This document shows, piece after piece, positions 41,923 through 50,131 of a stretch of DNA of 63,999 nt. The DNA is from an uncultured Lachnospiraceae bacterium (GTDB lineage: Bacteria > Bacillota > Clostridia > Lachnospirales > Lachnospiraceae): the NCBI GenBank assembly GCA_949740535.1, contig CATJHO010000149.1, positions 1 through 63,999 on the forward strand, given 5' to 3'. The notes beneath the pieces were generated by a model. That model did no database searches and was not told the origin of the DNA. It saw nothing but the letters and a program-made list of their open reading frames with translations. How positions within the stretch are numbered: the stretch's first letter is position 1; the number at the start of each line of letters is the position of its first letter. The position numbers were made by a program, and so were the translations under genes.

Positions 41923-43407
41923 CTACAGCTGGCTGGAGGCCATCTCCAGCACTCTCGCCTGACTGTACTCGCTCCGGTCAAGCTCTCCTGCTATCATGCC
42001 GTTGCTCATAACCAGAATCCGATCCGACATACCCAGAAGCTCCGGCATCTCCGAGCTGATCATAATCACACTCTTTCCTGCCTCTGCCAGCCTGCACATT
42101 AAGCCGTAAATCTCCTGCTTGGCTCCTACATCAATTCCTCTGGTAGGTTCGTCAAAGATCAGAATCTCACAATTGGTCGCCATGGCTTTGGCCAGTACCA
42201 CTTTCTGCTGGTTGCCGCCGGACAGATTTTTCACCAGCTGTTCTGCACTGGGCGTCTTGATATTCAGATCCCCAATATAGCCTTCCACGCAGTCCTTCTC
42301 TTTCTTTTTGTCAATAAAGAAGAACCTGGAAACCTTCTTTAGAATACTGTACACAATATTCTCCCGGATAGGCAGGGAAAGCACAACGCCCTGGGCCTTC
42401 CGGTCCTCAGGGATCAGACCGATTCCTGCGTTCAGACCGCTTCTTGGACTTTTGGGATGATAAGGTTTCCCCATCAAGGTAATCTCACCGGCCTGAATGG
42501 GATCCGCCCCATAGAGCGCCCGCACAAGCTCTGTCCGGCCGGCGCCTACCAGGCCGCCAAAGCCCAGAATTTCACCCTTTTTCAGTTCAAAGCTTACATT
42601 TTTCACGCGTTTATTGGTCAAGCCTTCTGCCTTCAGAATCGTTTCTCCAATCTCCCGGCTGGGAACGGGATAATCATCGGAAAGCTCCCGGCCTACCATA
42701 TAGGCAATCAGCTGTTTCTTATTCAGATCCTCCACCTCTTTGGTGACAACGTATTTTCCATCACAGAACACGCTGGCCCGGTCGCAGAGCTCGAATACCT
42801 CTTCCAGACGGTGGGAAATAAAAATAATCGTAACTTTTTCCTTTTTCAGCTTTTCAATGATTTTGAAAAAGACCTCTGTCTCTTTGATGGTCAGGGGGGC
42901 AGTGGGTTCATCCATAATGATAAATTCTGTATTTCTGGAAACCGCCTTCAAAATCTCCACAATCTGCTGATAGGCAACACCCAGATCGCAGACCCTCCTG
43001 CGTACATCCAGCTCCACACCCATTTCCCGGCAGAGCTCTCTGGCCCGCTCCTCCATGGCATTTACATCCCGGAAAATGCCTTTTTTGATCTCTCTGCCGT
43101 AAAAAATATTTTCTGCAACCGTCAGGTAGGGAACCAGACTGAATTCCTGATAAATAACACTGATTCCCAGCTCCATGGACTGCTTGGGATTCAGTTTTTC
43201 GTAGGTTTTTCCGTTAAATGTGATAGTGCCCGATGTCGGTTCAATTGCACCTGTGAGGATTTTGATAAAGGTAGATTTTCCGGCGCCGTTCTCTCCGCAG
43301 ATGGCATGGACCTCCCCCCGTTTCACCTCAAAGGATACGCTGTCTAGAGCCTTAACGCCGGGATAGTATTTGCATATATCTTGAACCTTCAGGATCGCAT
43401 CTTCCAC
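41923..43407 (-). CDS. sugar ABC transporter ATP-binding protein (RbsA/MglA type)
   Basis: A 494-residue fused double ATPase. The first cassette has GENGAGKSTF (about 36-45), VAYQQIVEILKA in place of a canonical signature, and IIMDEPTAPL; the second has GLVGAGRTELVRAL as a degenerate Walker A, LSGGNQQKVVLAKAM, and LIFDEPTRGIDVGAK. This is the standard form for ribose/galactose-class importers. The start is GTG at 43407 with GGAGG seven bases upstream. Confidence 0.95.
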   Translation of the reverse strand: MEDAILKVQDICKYYPGVKALDSVSFEVKRGEVHAICGENGAGKSTFIKILTGAIEPTSGTITFNGKTYEKLNPKQSMELGISVIYQEFSLVPYLTVAENIFYGREIKKGIFRDVNAMEERARELCREMGVELDVRRRVCDLGVAYQQIVEILKAVSRNTEFIIMDEPTAPLTIKETEVFFKIIEKLKKEKVTIIFISHRLEEVFELCDRASVFCDGKYVVTKEVEDLNKKQLIAYMVGRELSDDYPVPSREIGETILKAEGLTNKRVKNVSFELKKGEILGFGGLVGAGRTELVRALYGADPIQAGEITLMGKPYHPKSPRSGLNAGIGLIPEDRKAQGVVLSLPIRENIVYSILKKVSRFFFIDKKKEKDCVEGYIGDLNIKTPSAEQLVKNLSGGNQQKVVLAKAMATNCEILIFDEPTRGIDVGAKQEIYGLMCRLAEAGKSVIMISSEMPELLGMSDRILVMSNGMIAGELDRSEYSQARVLEMASSQL

Positions 43408-43505
43408 TTCTATCCCTCCATTCCTTTCTTCTTAATCTGCATGAGGGCTGTCGTATTCCACAACAGCCCCCATGCCCAACTGCTTATTCAGTTTTTACGT
43501 TTCCC

Positions 43506-44624
43506 TTATTTCGGATCGTATTTGTAAGTGCCGTCTAACAGGTCTGCAAGGGGAACCAGTACGGGATCAAAGATCACAGTCTTGGTTGCTCCGGGCTTGC
43601 CGTTCATGATGTAGTATACCAGCTGGTAAGCAGACTCGTAACCGCATGCATAGGGGAACAGGTCTACGGTTCCTCTGTAGATGGTGTTGTCCTCAAGCAT
43701 GTTGTTCAGAGCTTCATCCGTAGCGTCGCCGGAGAATACTGCAACCGGGTCATCGCCTGTGTAGCCTGCATTTACCATTGCCTGATATCCGCCGATTCCG
43801 CCGGAGTCGTTGGATGCAACAACTACCTGAAGATCCGGGTATGCTGCCAGAGTACTCTCAACAATATCAAGTCCAAGCTCCGGAGTGTCGCCAGCCTGAC
43901 GTGCAACAATCTTCACATTCTTGCACTCTGCTTCCAGTGTGTCCTGAATGCCGTCTGCACGTGCGATGGTATCTGCTACGTTGTCCTGTGTAATCAGGCA
44001 GACCTGAACTTCTTCCTGATCTGCAAGATTCTCATTGATCCAGTTTGCAGCGTTCTGTCCGATTGCCTGTCCGTAGGAATACTCCTCACAGATGTAACGG
44101 AAATCAGAAATGTCAACGCTCTGTGCTGCACAGCTGGTGATGATACCTGCCTCATTGGCAGATGTTACAACACTTTCCAATGCATTCTGATCAATCGGAG
44201 AAATCATAATTGCATCGTAGCTGTCATTCACAAGGGTCTCAACGTCAGAAACCTGCTTGTCAACATCGTACTGGGAATCAATGGTCAGCGGCTCGCTTAA
44301 GCCCATTTCCTTGCAGGCATCATTGAAGCCTTCTACCACCTGTACAAACCAGGGATTTGCCAGATTCATGCAGACATAACCAAGCTTTAAGTCAGAGGGT
44401 ACGTCCGCAGCCTGAACTGCAGCAATTACCTCATCCATGGTCATGGTGTCCTCACCTGCGGGAGCAGCATCGGGCGTCTCTGCCTCTGCGGGCTCTTCAG
44501 CCTCCGCAGGAGCCTCTCCTTCTGCCTCTGCAGGAGCGGCCGGTTCCTCTGCTTTGGAACCACAGCCGGCAAGGGTTGCGCCGAATACGGTCACAGCCAG
44601 CAGCATTGCCAGTAACTTTTTCAT
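43506..44624 (-). CDS. sugar-binding lipoprotein of the ABC importer (PBP type 1)
   Basis: About 372 residues with a signal peptide, lipobox TLAGC (Cys about 21), and an acidic Ala/Pro/Glu linker to residue ~60. The rest matches RbsB/MglB-type proteins: LKLGYVCMNLANPWFVQVVEGF, DAIMISPIDQNALESVV, VVASNDSGGIGGYQAMV and VAVFSGDATDEALN. It captures the operon's sugar or polyol outside the cell. It follows the isomerase gene after a 72-base gap with a cre-like site. Confidence 0.94.
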   Translation of the reverse strand: MKKLLAMLLAVTVFGATLAGCGSKAEEPAAPAEAEGEAPAEAEEPAEAETPDAAPAGEDTMTMDEVIAAVQAADVPSDLKLGYVCMNLANPWFVQVVEGFNDACKEMGLSEPLTIDSQYDVDKQVSDVETLVNDSYDAIMISPIDQNALESVVTSANEAGIITSCAAQSVDISDFRYICEEYSYGQAIGQNAANWINENLADQEEVQVCLITQDNVADTIARADGIQDTLEAECKNVKIVARQAGDTPELGLDIVESTLAAYPDLQVVVASNDSGGIGGYQAMVNAGYTGDDPVAVFSGDATDEALNNMLEDNTIYRGTVDLFPYACGYESAYQLVYYIMNGKPGATKTVIFDPVLVPLADLLDGTYKYDPK

Positions 44625-44664
44625 GTTCTTGTACCTCCATTTTATTATTTATTTAATAAGCGCC

Positions 44665-44678
44665 TGTAAACGCTATTA
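44665..44678. promoter_or_regulatory. cre-like / LacI-family operator site
   Basis: TGTAAACGCTATTA on the plus strand is one base from the catabolite-response consensus TGWAANCGNTNWCA. It lies between the isomerase and binding-protein genes, where CcpA bound as a roadblock could repress the transporter, or it could be bound by the local LacI protein. Confidence 0.5.
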
Positions 44679-44696
44679 AATACACAGGAATGTTTT

Positions 44697-45431
44697 TTAA
44701 TTCTTTCCGTAATAATCTTTATAATCTGCGAAGATGAGATATTGGGGCTCTTCATCCTCAACAATCTCCGGGATCCGCCCGCCGGCCGTATGGAAACGGT
44801 TGTCAATGGTATCGTCATTGGTGGTGGACACTTCAAAGAGCATCACAGGCCCGGTTCCCGGAACTCCCTGCCAGGTATGATACTGGCCCGGCTTCAGGGT
44901 AATACTCTCGCCGGGATGGATAGTTATCTGCCCGCCGGCCGGAATCGTCACGCTGTGTCCGTCCACAGTGACAGTTACCGGTGTCGTATCAAAAGTTCCC
45001 TTCTTTCCACTGCGGCCGCCTTCCACATCGGCAAAATCTTCCTCTGTTGCATTGTACAGGGTCAGAACCAGATCTCCGCCGCCCCTGTTGATGATATCCT
45101 CCATCTTGCTCCAGTGGTAATGATAGGGAAGTACCTGGCCGTCGCCCACCAAAAGCAACTTCTCCGCATAGGGCTTGGGATATTTCTCTTTGTTATGGAA
45201 ATTACCGTTTCTATATGTAAAAATAGTCAGACCAACTTTGGTAAAGTCTCCGCTTCCAAAGTCACTGATGTCCCAGCCCAGCATATTGTCCACCAGCTCC
45301 TGGTATTCTCCGCCGGCCTTTTTCCATTCTTCCGGTCCCCAGTGGGCAAATCCCGGCATGGGAAGCCCCTTCTCCTCTTCCATAAAGCGGATGGTCTTCT
45401 CAATAATTGCATTTAACTCTGAACGTTTCAT
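44697..45431 (-). CDS. D-lyxose/D-mannose ketol-isomerase family protein (cupin)
   Basis: About 244 residues. The cupin core shows metal-binding residues in PYHYHWSKMEDIINRGGG (His-x-His and Glu, about 104-121) and a later His in KPGQYHTWQG (about 186-195), typical of D-lyxose isomerases, which interconvert D-lyxose/D-xylulose and D-mannose/D-fructose. The ATG at 45431 has AGGAG 12 bases upstream; an ATG four codons earlier abuts the ribosome site. It is the first gene of the operon and lies divergent from the LacI regulator. Confidence 0.87.
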   Translation of the reverse strand: MKRSELNAIIEKTIRFMEEEKGLPMPGFAHWGPEEWKKAGGEYQELVDNMLGWDISDFGSGDFTKVGLTIFTYRNGNFHNKEKYPKPYAEKLLLVGDGQVLPYHYHWSKMEDIINRGGGDLVLTLYNATEEDFADVEGGRSGKKGTFDTTPVTVTVDGHSVTIPAGGQITIHPGESITLKPGQYHTWQGVPGTGPVMLFEVSTTNDDTIDNRFHTAGGRIPEIVEDEEPQYLIFADYKDYYGKN

Positions 45432-45522
45432 AAGTTCACGCATCTCCTTTTCTTTTCCGCGCAGATATAAACGGATTTCTTCTGCCCATAAAAAGTGTCT
45501 TTCTGTATTTTAAGTTAATAAA

Positions 45523-45551
45523 ATTTTAAGAAAAAAAACGTTTTTAAACAA
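45523..45551 (-). promoter_or_regulatory. sugar operon promoter with LacI-type operator in the spacer
   Basis: Minus-strand TTGTTT (45546-45551) and TAAAAT (45523-45528) are 17 bases apart. The spacer contains the perfect palindrome AAAAACGTTTTT (45534-45545) with the central CG typical of LacI-family operators. A repressor bound there would block polymerase directly. Confidence 0.65.
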
Positions 45552-45619
45552 TACGCGTTTCTGTACTTTTCGTTTTTCGTAACTTACTCTATATATTTGA
45601 ATGAATTCCACAAATAATC

Positions 45620-45648
45620 TTGACTTTTTTGTGCATTTTATCTAAAAT
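45620..45648 (+). promoter_or_regulatory. promoter of the divergent LacI-family gene
   Basis: TTGACT (45620-45625) and TAAAAT (45643-45648) with a 17-base spacer. The leader to 45785 is about 130 bases and very A/T-rich with no clear structure. The 341-base intergenic region 45444-45784 therefore holds two divergent promoters, one operator palindrome and nothing else I can identify. Confidence 0.65.
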
Positions 45649-45784
45649 TTAAGGGGTTAATAAAAAAACAGACCCGCTTATTTTTATAAAAATTTTTATT
45701 TATTTTTATTTTAAGGGAAAATAAGAGAGAAATATCTTACCCTGTTACCGTAGTAATTCTAACCTTTACAGCAGAGGAATCATT

Positions 45785-46843
45785 ATGTCAACCATTAAAG
45801 ATGTCGCCCAGCGGGCAGGCGTTGCCATTTCAACGGTATCCAATGTCATTAACAATAAGGGAAATGTGGCTCCTGCCACGGTTCAGAAAGTAAATGACGC
45901 GATCAAAGAATTAAACTATCAGACCAATTACATAGCCAAGCTTATGAAAAGCAGGCAGCCCAAGCGCATCGGCATGATTGTGGATGATCTGTGCGGCCTG
46001 TTCTATCCTTACGTAATCCGGCCTATCCGCCAGATTGCGGAGAAATATAATTATGAACTGGTATTGTACGATACCAACAGCAACCCTGAAAAGGAATGGA
46101 AGATCTTCCAGAGCCTTGTATACTCCCAGATTGACGGGATTATTTTCAGCACGTCCACACCGCCTCTGGAAGTTCCAAATTTTGTGGCCAATCTGCGGCA
46201 GCTGATCGAAAGCTCTCACCGCTCTGTCAGTCTGGTAAGCATTGAGCGGGATTTGACCCGGTATGGGATCGACTCAGTCTACACAGACATGCGCGCTGCC
46301 GGGGAGAAAGCCGTCCAGCACCTGCTGGATAAGGGCTGCCGGGTCATCGGCCATATCACAGGCCCCATTGATGTGGAGATTGTACAGGACCGTCTGAACG
46401 GCTATAAGGATATTCTCACCCGGAATCAGATTCCGATCCGGGAGCGTCTTATCGCTTATGGAGATTACAGCCATCTAAGCGGCTACAATGCCATGAATAC
46501 CATACTGGACTGGAATCCTGACATTGACGGAGTTTTTGCCGCCAACGATCAGATGGCCATCGGCGCCTGCATGGCTCTGAAAGCGGCCAACAAGCGGATT
46601 CCCAAGGATGTAAAGGTGATTGGCTGTGACGATGTCTTTGTGACCGCGATCGTGGAGCCGCCTCTGTCAACGGTCCACATCCGCAAGAATCTTCTGGGAA
46701 CAGAGGCCATTCATGCTCTCCTGGAACAGCTGGAAAACCGCCGGGTGGGATCTGTGAAGCGGCTGGAGCTGGAAAACCATCTGGTAGTCCGGGAGTCTAC
46801 CGATCGGGTGAACCGATCTTATCTGGTGCCTTCGGAGTGGTGA
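45785..46843 (+). CDS. LacI family transcriptional regulator of the adjacent sugar operon
   Basis: A 352-residue LacI protein: DNA-binding headpiece TIKDVAQRAGVAISTVSNVIN (residues 3-23) and hinge, then a periplasmic-binding-protein-like sugar domain (RIGMIVDDLCGLFYPYVIRPI; GVFAANDQMAIGACMALKA). GAGGAATCATT precedes the ATG. Its divergent position and the CG-centred palindrome in the opposite promoter suggest that it represses the isomerase-to-MtlD operon and is released by a pathway sugar. Confidence 0.93.
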   Translation: MSTIKDVAQRAGVAISTVSNVINNKGNVAPATVQKVNDAIKELNYQTNYIAKLMKSRQPKRIGMIVDDLCGLFYPYVIRPIRQIAEKYNYELVLYDTNSNPEKEWKIFQSLVYSQIDGIIFSTSTPPLEVPNFVANLRQLIESSHRSVSLVSIERDLTRYGIDSVYTDMRAAGEKAVQHLLDKGCRVIGHITGPIDVEIVQDRLNGYKDILTRNQIPIRERLIAYGDYSHLSGYNAMNTILDWNPDIDGVFAANDQMAIGACMALKAANKRIPKDVKVIGCDDVFVTAIVEPPLSTVHIRKNLLGTEAIHALLEQLENRRVGSVKRLELENHLVVRESTDRVNRSYLVPSEW

Positions 46844-46880
46844 GGAACTGATGCTGTTATGTATATTTCTTCAGTTCCTC
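46842..46880. terminator. possible shared hairpin between convergent LacI and RloB genes
   Basis: GAGGAACTGA (46842-46851) pairs with TCAGTTCCTC (46871-46880), 19-base loop, covering both stop codons. There is no T-run, so termination is uncertain. Confidence 0.4.
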
Positions 46881-47531
46881 AACCAACTCATACACCCTCG
46901 TAGCAGGACATCTTTTAGAAGGGGGCACATCACCATAAGACGCATACTGCCGTTTGGCTCTACGAATTGCAAGCTCTGTATTATCCTGCAGCAATTTGTA
47001 GAGATTTTTCATATTCTTTTCATAACCACACGCTTTCTTCAGAATCTCCTGATAATGTTCCCGGCCATTATTAACTGTTAGATCCTGAAAATGCAGAACA
47101 AACCATAACTCAATGCATTCATTCGACCATGCGGTCCGATAGCTCCTTTTATCCTTTCTTTCTTCTGCACTATATTGTGTGTTATCAAAATTATCAAGCG
47201 GAAAATCATCTTTATCATACATGAGCCAGACAACTTCAGCCTGGGGAAATTCCTGCTCCACCTGTTTCCGAGCATAATGCAGAAGCCCCTTGGTATTGCG
47301 CCCAGTTCCTCTTACTATGATACGGGGACCAGATGTAAAATCAGAAAATTTACGATTAACGATTTCCGTCAAGCTGGAAATATAATTTGGCTCAGTCTTT
47401 ATCCCCTCACTGAGAATATACATATAAGGCGGAAGATCCTCCAGAGGTTCTTTTTTCTTTTTCTGAATTTTGGCATTAATTCTGGCCTGATTTTTCTTCT
47501 GCTCGCTTATTTTCTGCGGCTTATTGCTCAT
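46857..47531 (-). CDS. rloB: RloB family protein (AbiLii-like partner of the upstream ATPase)
   Basis: About 224 residues. After a basic N-terminus (KKNQARINAKIQKKKKEP) comes PPYMYILSEGIKTEPNYI, the RloB/Toprim-like start with a conserved Glu, then VWLMYDKDDFP with the DxD metal pair (near 112-116), and SNECIELWFVLHF. RloB proteins pair with RloA ATPases and resemble AbiLii of the lactococcal AbiL abortive-infection system. The ATG at 47531 follows GGGGGAT and overlaps the ATPase stop by 11 bases. Base composition is A/T-richer than the flanks. Confidence 0.85.
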   Translation of the reverse strand: MSNKPQKISEQKKNQARINAKIQKKKKEPLEDLPPYMYILSEGIKTEPNYISSLTEIVNRKFSDFTSGPRIIVRGTGRNTKGLLHYARKQVEQEFPQAEVVWLMYDKDDFPLDNFDNTQYSAEERKDKRSYRTAWSNECIELWFVLHFQDLTVNNGREHYQEILKKACGYEKNMKNLYKLLQDNTELAIRRAKRQYASYGDVPPSKRCPATRVYELVEELKKYT

Positions 47532-48771
47532 CCATAAATCCCCCAATCCAAAATTTTCTTATATAGGGATCTGCTCCATAACGACCCTCCAGATACTGCT
47601 TTCCATAAGCTTCATCACCTCTGGGCGTCTGTCCATTTTCCTTTTTAAAAGAAATTAACGAATACAGCTTTGATGCATTTCGGGCGTTCAAAGCGCAAAA
47701 CCAGATTTCATCTCTTCGGTAAACTTCCGCAGTCATTGTTGTAATATCATGTGAAGTCAATAAAAGCTGTGCTCCATGTCTGTTTTTTCCCGGATCCGTA
47801 AACAGTTCTATAATATACCGAAGCAATTTGGGATGAAGCTTTGCATCCAATTCATCAGCAATTAATAATGTCCCGCTTTTCAAACAGTTTATTATCTCAC
47901 ATAAACAGCTGAATAACTTTCTTGTTCCACTGGATTCTTCCTCGAAAGGAATCTCTACTACACCGCCGTCTTCCATCAAATGTTTGGTATAAATATTTTC
48001 TATATTCCCATCCTTATCTTTTTCAATACGAAAATCTGAAATGTGAATATCCATTTTCTGCAGCATTTCAAACATTTCTATCCGCTCCGGCTCTGTTTTG
48101 GGAAGAATAATCTGTTGTTCTTTACTTGGATTATCGTAATCCAAAAAATTCACATTCAAAAACCAGGAAATCACTTCATCAACCGGCTTTACATTATAAT
48201 TTATCGCAGTATGCGCAATCAAAGGCATAGAATTCTTCAGCTTCTCTACCGGCACTCCTTCCAGTTCTTCTCCCAAAACACACCCCGCCAAAGAGCGCTC
48301 AAAAATGACAGAAGCATCTTCTTTCCCAATCACCAGCTGGTAAAGATTTTCCTCTACAATCTCATTATGGATACAGGAAAGCTGATACCTGTATTGACTG
48401 CCATCTGTACGCAGCATAATATCAAAGCTTATTGGCTGTTCACTGCACACAGAACAAAACTTATGATATTTCTCTTTAAATTCCATCCCAGAACTTTTCT
48501 GCAGCAACGCCTCATATTTTGCATTGTCTTCTATCTGAGATATCACATAGGGCCGCAGAACTCTCATTCTCAAATATCCCAGCGCCTCCAGAACCGTTGA
48601 TTTTCCCCCTCCATTAGGCCCATAAATAACAAGCACCGGCAGAAACTCTTCTCCATCTGCCTGATCCACAATTACACTTTTTTTATTGTCTTTAATTGGT
48701 TCTGCCGTAAAATCCAAAAAAGCTTCTTCTTTAAATGATTTATAGTTTGAAAATGAAAACTGACTCAGCAT
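47521..48771 (-). CDS. rloA: AAA-family ATPase (RloA/AbiLi-like), defence-associated
   Basis: About 416 residues of the AAA15/ABC-like ATPase group found in OLD, AbiL and retron-Septu-like systems. LSQFSFSNYKSFKEEAFLDF is the typical N-terminus, Walker A is IYGPNGGGKST (near 51), the signature region SSGTRKLFS is near 300, Walker B TLLIADELDAKLHP near 323, and the switch LLTSHDITTM near 355. I chose 48771 (GGGGTGG upstream) because the longer frame starts on the -10 box. With rloB it probably aborts infection on phage sensing; mechanism not established. Confidence 0.87.
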   Translation of the reverse strand: MLSQFSFSNYKSFKEEAFLDFTAEPIKDNKKSVIVDQADGEEFLPVLVIYGPNGGGKSTVLEALGYLRMRVLRPYVISQIEDNAKYEALLQKSSGMEFKEKYHKFCSVCSEQPISFDIMLRTDGSQYRYQLSCIHNEIVEENLYQLVIGKEDASVIFERSLAGCVLGEELEGVPVEKLKNSMPLIAHTAINYNVKPVDEVISWFLNVNFLDYDNPSKEQQIILPKTEPERIEMFEMLQKMDIHISDFRIEKDKDGNIENIYTKHLMEDGGVVEIPFEEESSGTRKLFSCLCEIINCLKSGTLLIADELDAKLHPKLLRYIIELFTDPGKNRHGAQLLLTSHDITTMTAEVYRRDEIWFCALNARNASKLYSLISFKKENGQTPRGDEAYGKQYLEGRYGADPYIRKFWIGGFMDEQ

Positions 48772-48797
48772 AGTGCCACCCCGCAGTCCGCAACAAC

Positions 48798-48883
48798 GAT
48801 TTTTTCTCGCATATGCAAATATTTTTCTCATAATATCACAATTTTATCCCATTTTCAATTTGGTATCGTGATTTTTTCTCGCA
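48798..48883. repeat. direct repeats around the rloAB promoter
   Basis: GATTTTTTCTCGCA occurs exactly twice (48798-48811 and 48870-48883), 72 bases apart, and a degenerate copy ATTTTTCTCA lies between (48821-48830). On the minus strand these read TGCGAGAAAAAATC and flank the promoter on both sides, as expected for a regulator's paired sites. Confidence 0.65.
48830..48858 (-). promoter_or_regulatory. rloAB promoter
   Basis: Minus-strand TTGAAA (48853-48858) and TATTAT (48830-48835) with a 17-base spacer. The start site would lie about 50 bases ahead of the ATG at 48771. Confidence 0.75.
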
Positions 48884-48941
48884 AGCTTAACTGTATTGCA
48901 GCTTCTCAGATGTCCAGCCACCGCAAAAGAAATACCCTCTC

Positions 48942-48969
48942 TTGTATTTTCCCAAAATATGATTATAAT
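48942..48969 (+). promoter_or_regulatory. promoter of the HisC/CobD-like aminotransferase gene
   Basis: TTGTAT (48942-48947) and a perfect TATAAT (48964-48969), 16-base spacer, ending about 47 bases before the ATG. Confidence 0.65.
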
Positions 48970-49016
48970 AGAAAGTGCGCAAATCTCAACAATACCATAA
49001 GAAAAGAGGTTTTTCT

Positions 49017-50111
49017 ATGTTAAAACACGTTGATCATTTCCACGGAAGTGATTTAGAAAAGATAGAACAGGTATATGGAATCAAGAAAGAAGAAATCATA
49101 AGCTTCAGCGCCAATGTGAATCCCTTGGGGATCTCTCCTTTGATGCGTGAAGCACTTCTTGAGCGGGTGGACTGTATCACCTCCTACCCGGACCGGGAAT
49201 ACACTGCCCTGCGGCGGCAGATCGGAGCTTACACCGGAGCTCCTCTGGAGCATATTGTGGTGGGGAACGGCTCTACAGAGCTTATCTCCCTCTTTATCCA
49301 GCTGGAACATCCCAGGAAAGCCCTGATTCTGGGTCCCACTTACTCTGAATACGAGCGGGAAATTTCCCTGGGAGGAGGCACCTCTCTTTATTACCCGCTG
49401 CAGGAGGAAAACGGCTTTGTTCTGGACATCACTGACTTTCGGACGCACCTAAATGAAAGCCTGGATCTGCTGGTCATCTGCAATCCCAACAATCCCACCT
49501 CATCTGCTGTTCCCCAGCATGCCATGCGCCAGATTCTGGACGAGTGTAAGCGCCATGACATCTATGTGATCATTGATGAGACCTATGTGGAATTCGCGCC
49601 GGACTACCATGCTGTTACATCCATTCCCCTTACCCAGTACTACAACAACCTGGTGATTCTAAGAGGCGTCTCCAAGTTCTTTGCCTCACCCGGTTTACGG
49701 CTGGGCTATGGAATCACTGGCAGTGAGGATCTCATCAAGCGGCTGAACTCCCGCAAGAACCCCTGGACCATCAACAGCCTGGCAGCCGCAGCGGGAGAAC
49801 TGATGTTTTCCGACAGGGATTACATTGCCCGCACCAAGGACCTGACTGCCCAGGAGCGGACCCGGATCTGTCAGACACTTAGTTCCTGGGGAACCGTAAA
49901 GGTCTACGATTCTCTGGCAAACTTTGTCCTCTTGCGCATTGAAAAAGATGGTGTTACAGCAGAAGACCTCTTTGAACATGCCATCCGAAGGAAAATGATG
50001 ATCCGTAACTGTTCCACCTTCCCCTTCCTGGACAACCGGTATGTGCGGTTCTGCTTTATGAAACCGGAGCAGAACGACATGCTCTTAAAATGTCTGAAGG
50101 AACTGCTGTAA
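49017..50111 (+). CDS. histidinol-phosphate aminotransferase / threonine-phosphate decarboxylase-like PLP enzyme
   Basis: About 364 residues, fold-type I PLP enzyme. FSANVNPLGISP (about 29-40) is the usual start for CobD/HisC, NGSTELI binds phosphate, CNPNNPTS and IIDETYVEF bind the cofactor, and the PLP lysine lies in VSKFFASPGLRLGYG (near 222). HisC acts in histidine synthesis and CobD in cobalamin synthesis; neither pathway's genes are nearby, so the substrate is open. The ATG at 49017 follows AAGAGG. It shares a transcript direction with the next gene, 20 bases away. Confidence 0.85.
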   Translation: MLKHVDHFHGSDLEKIEQVYGIKKEEIISFSANVNPLGISPLMREALLERVDCITSYPDREYTALRRQIGAYTGAPLEHIVVGNGSTELISLFIQLEHPRKALILGPTYSEYEREISLGGGTSLYYPLQEENGFVLDITDFRTHLNESLDLLVICNPNNPTSSAVPQHAMRQILDECKRHDIYVIIDETYVEFAPDYHAVTSIPLTQYYNNLVILRGVSKFFASPGLRLGYGITGSEDLIKRLNSRKNPWTINSLAAAAGELMFSDRDYIARTKDLTAQERTRICQTLSSWGTVKVYDSLANFVLLRIEKDGVTAEDLFEHAIRRKMMIRNCSTFPFLDNRYVRFCFMKPEQNDMLLKCLKELL

Positions 50112-50131
50112 AATATGGAGAGAGATAAATC

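Noticed and set aside
46842-46880. Strong terminator between LacI and RloB genes
   Set aside because: The inverted repeat is good but covers both coding ends and has no T-run, so I list it only as possible.
48772-48831. Longer start for the RloA-like ATPase at 48831
   Set aside because: That ATG overlaps the predicted -10 box, and the added residues come from the A-rich promoter repeats.
49017-50111. Assignment as hisC or cobD
   Set aside because: Motifs fit both; no histidine or cobalamin genes are nearby, so no symbol is given.
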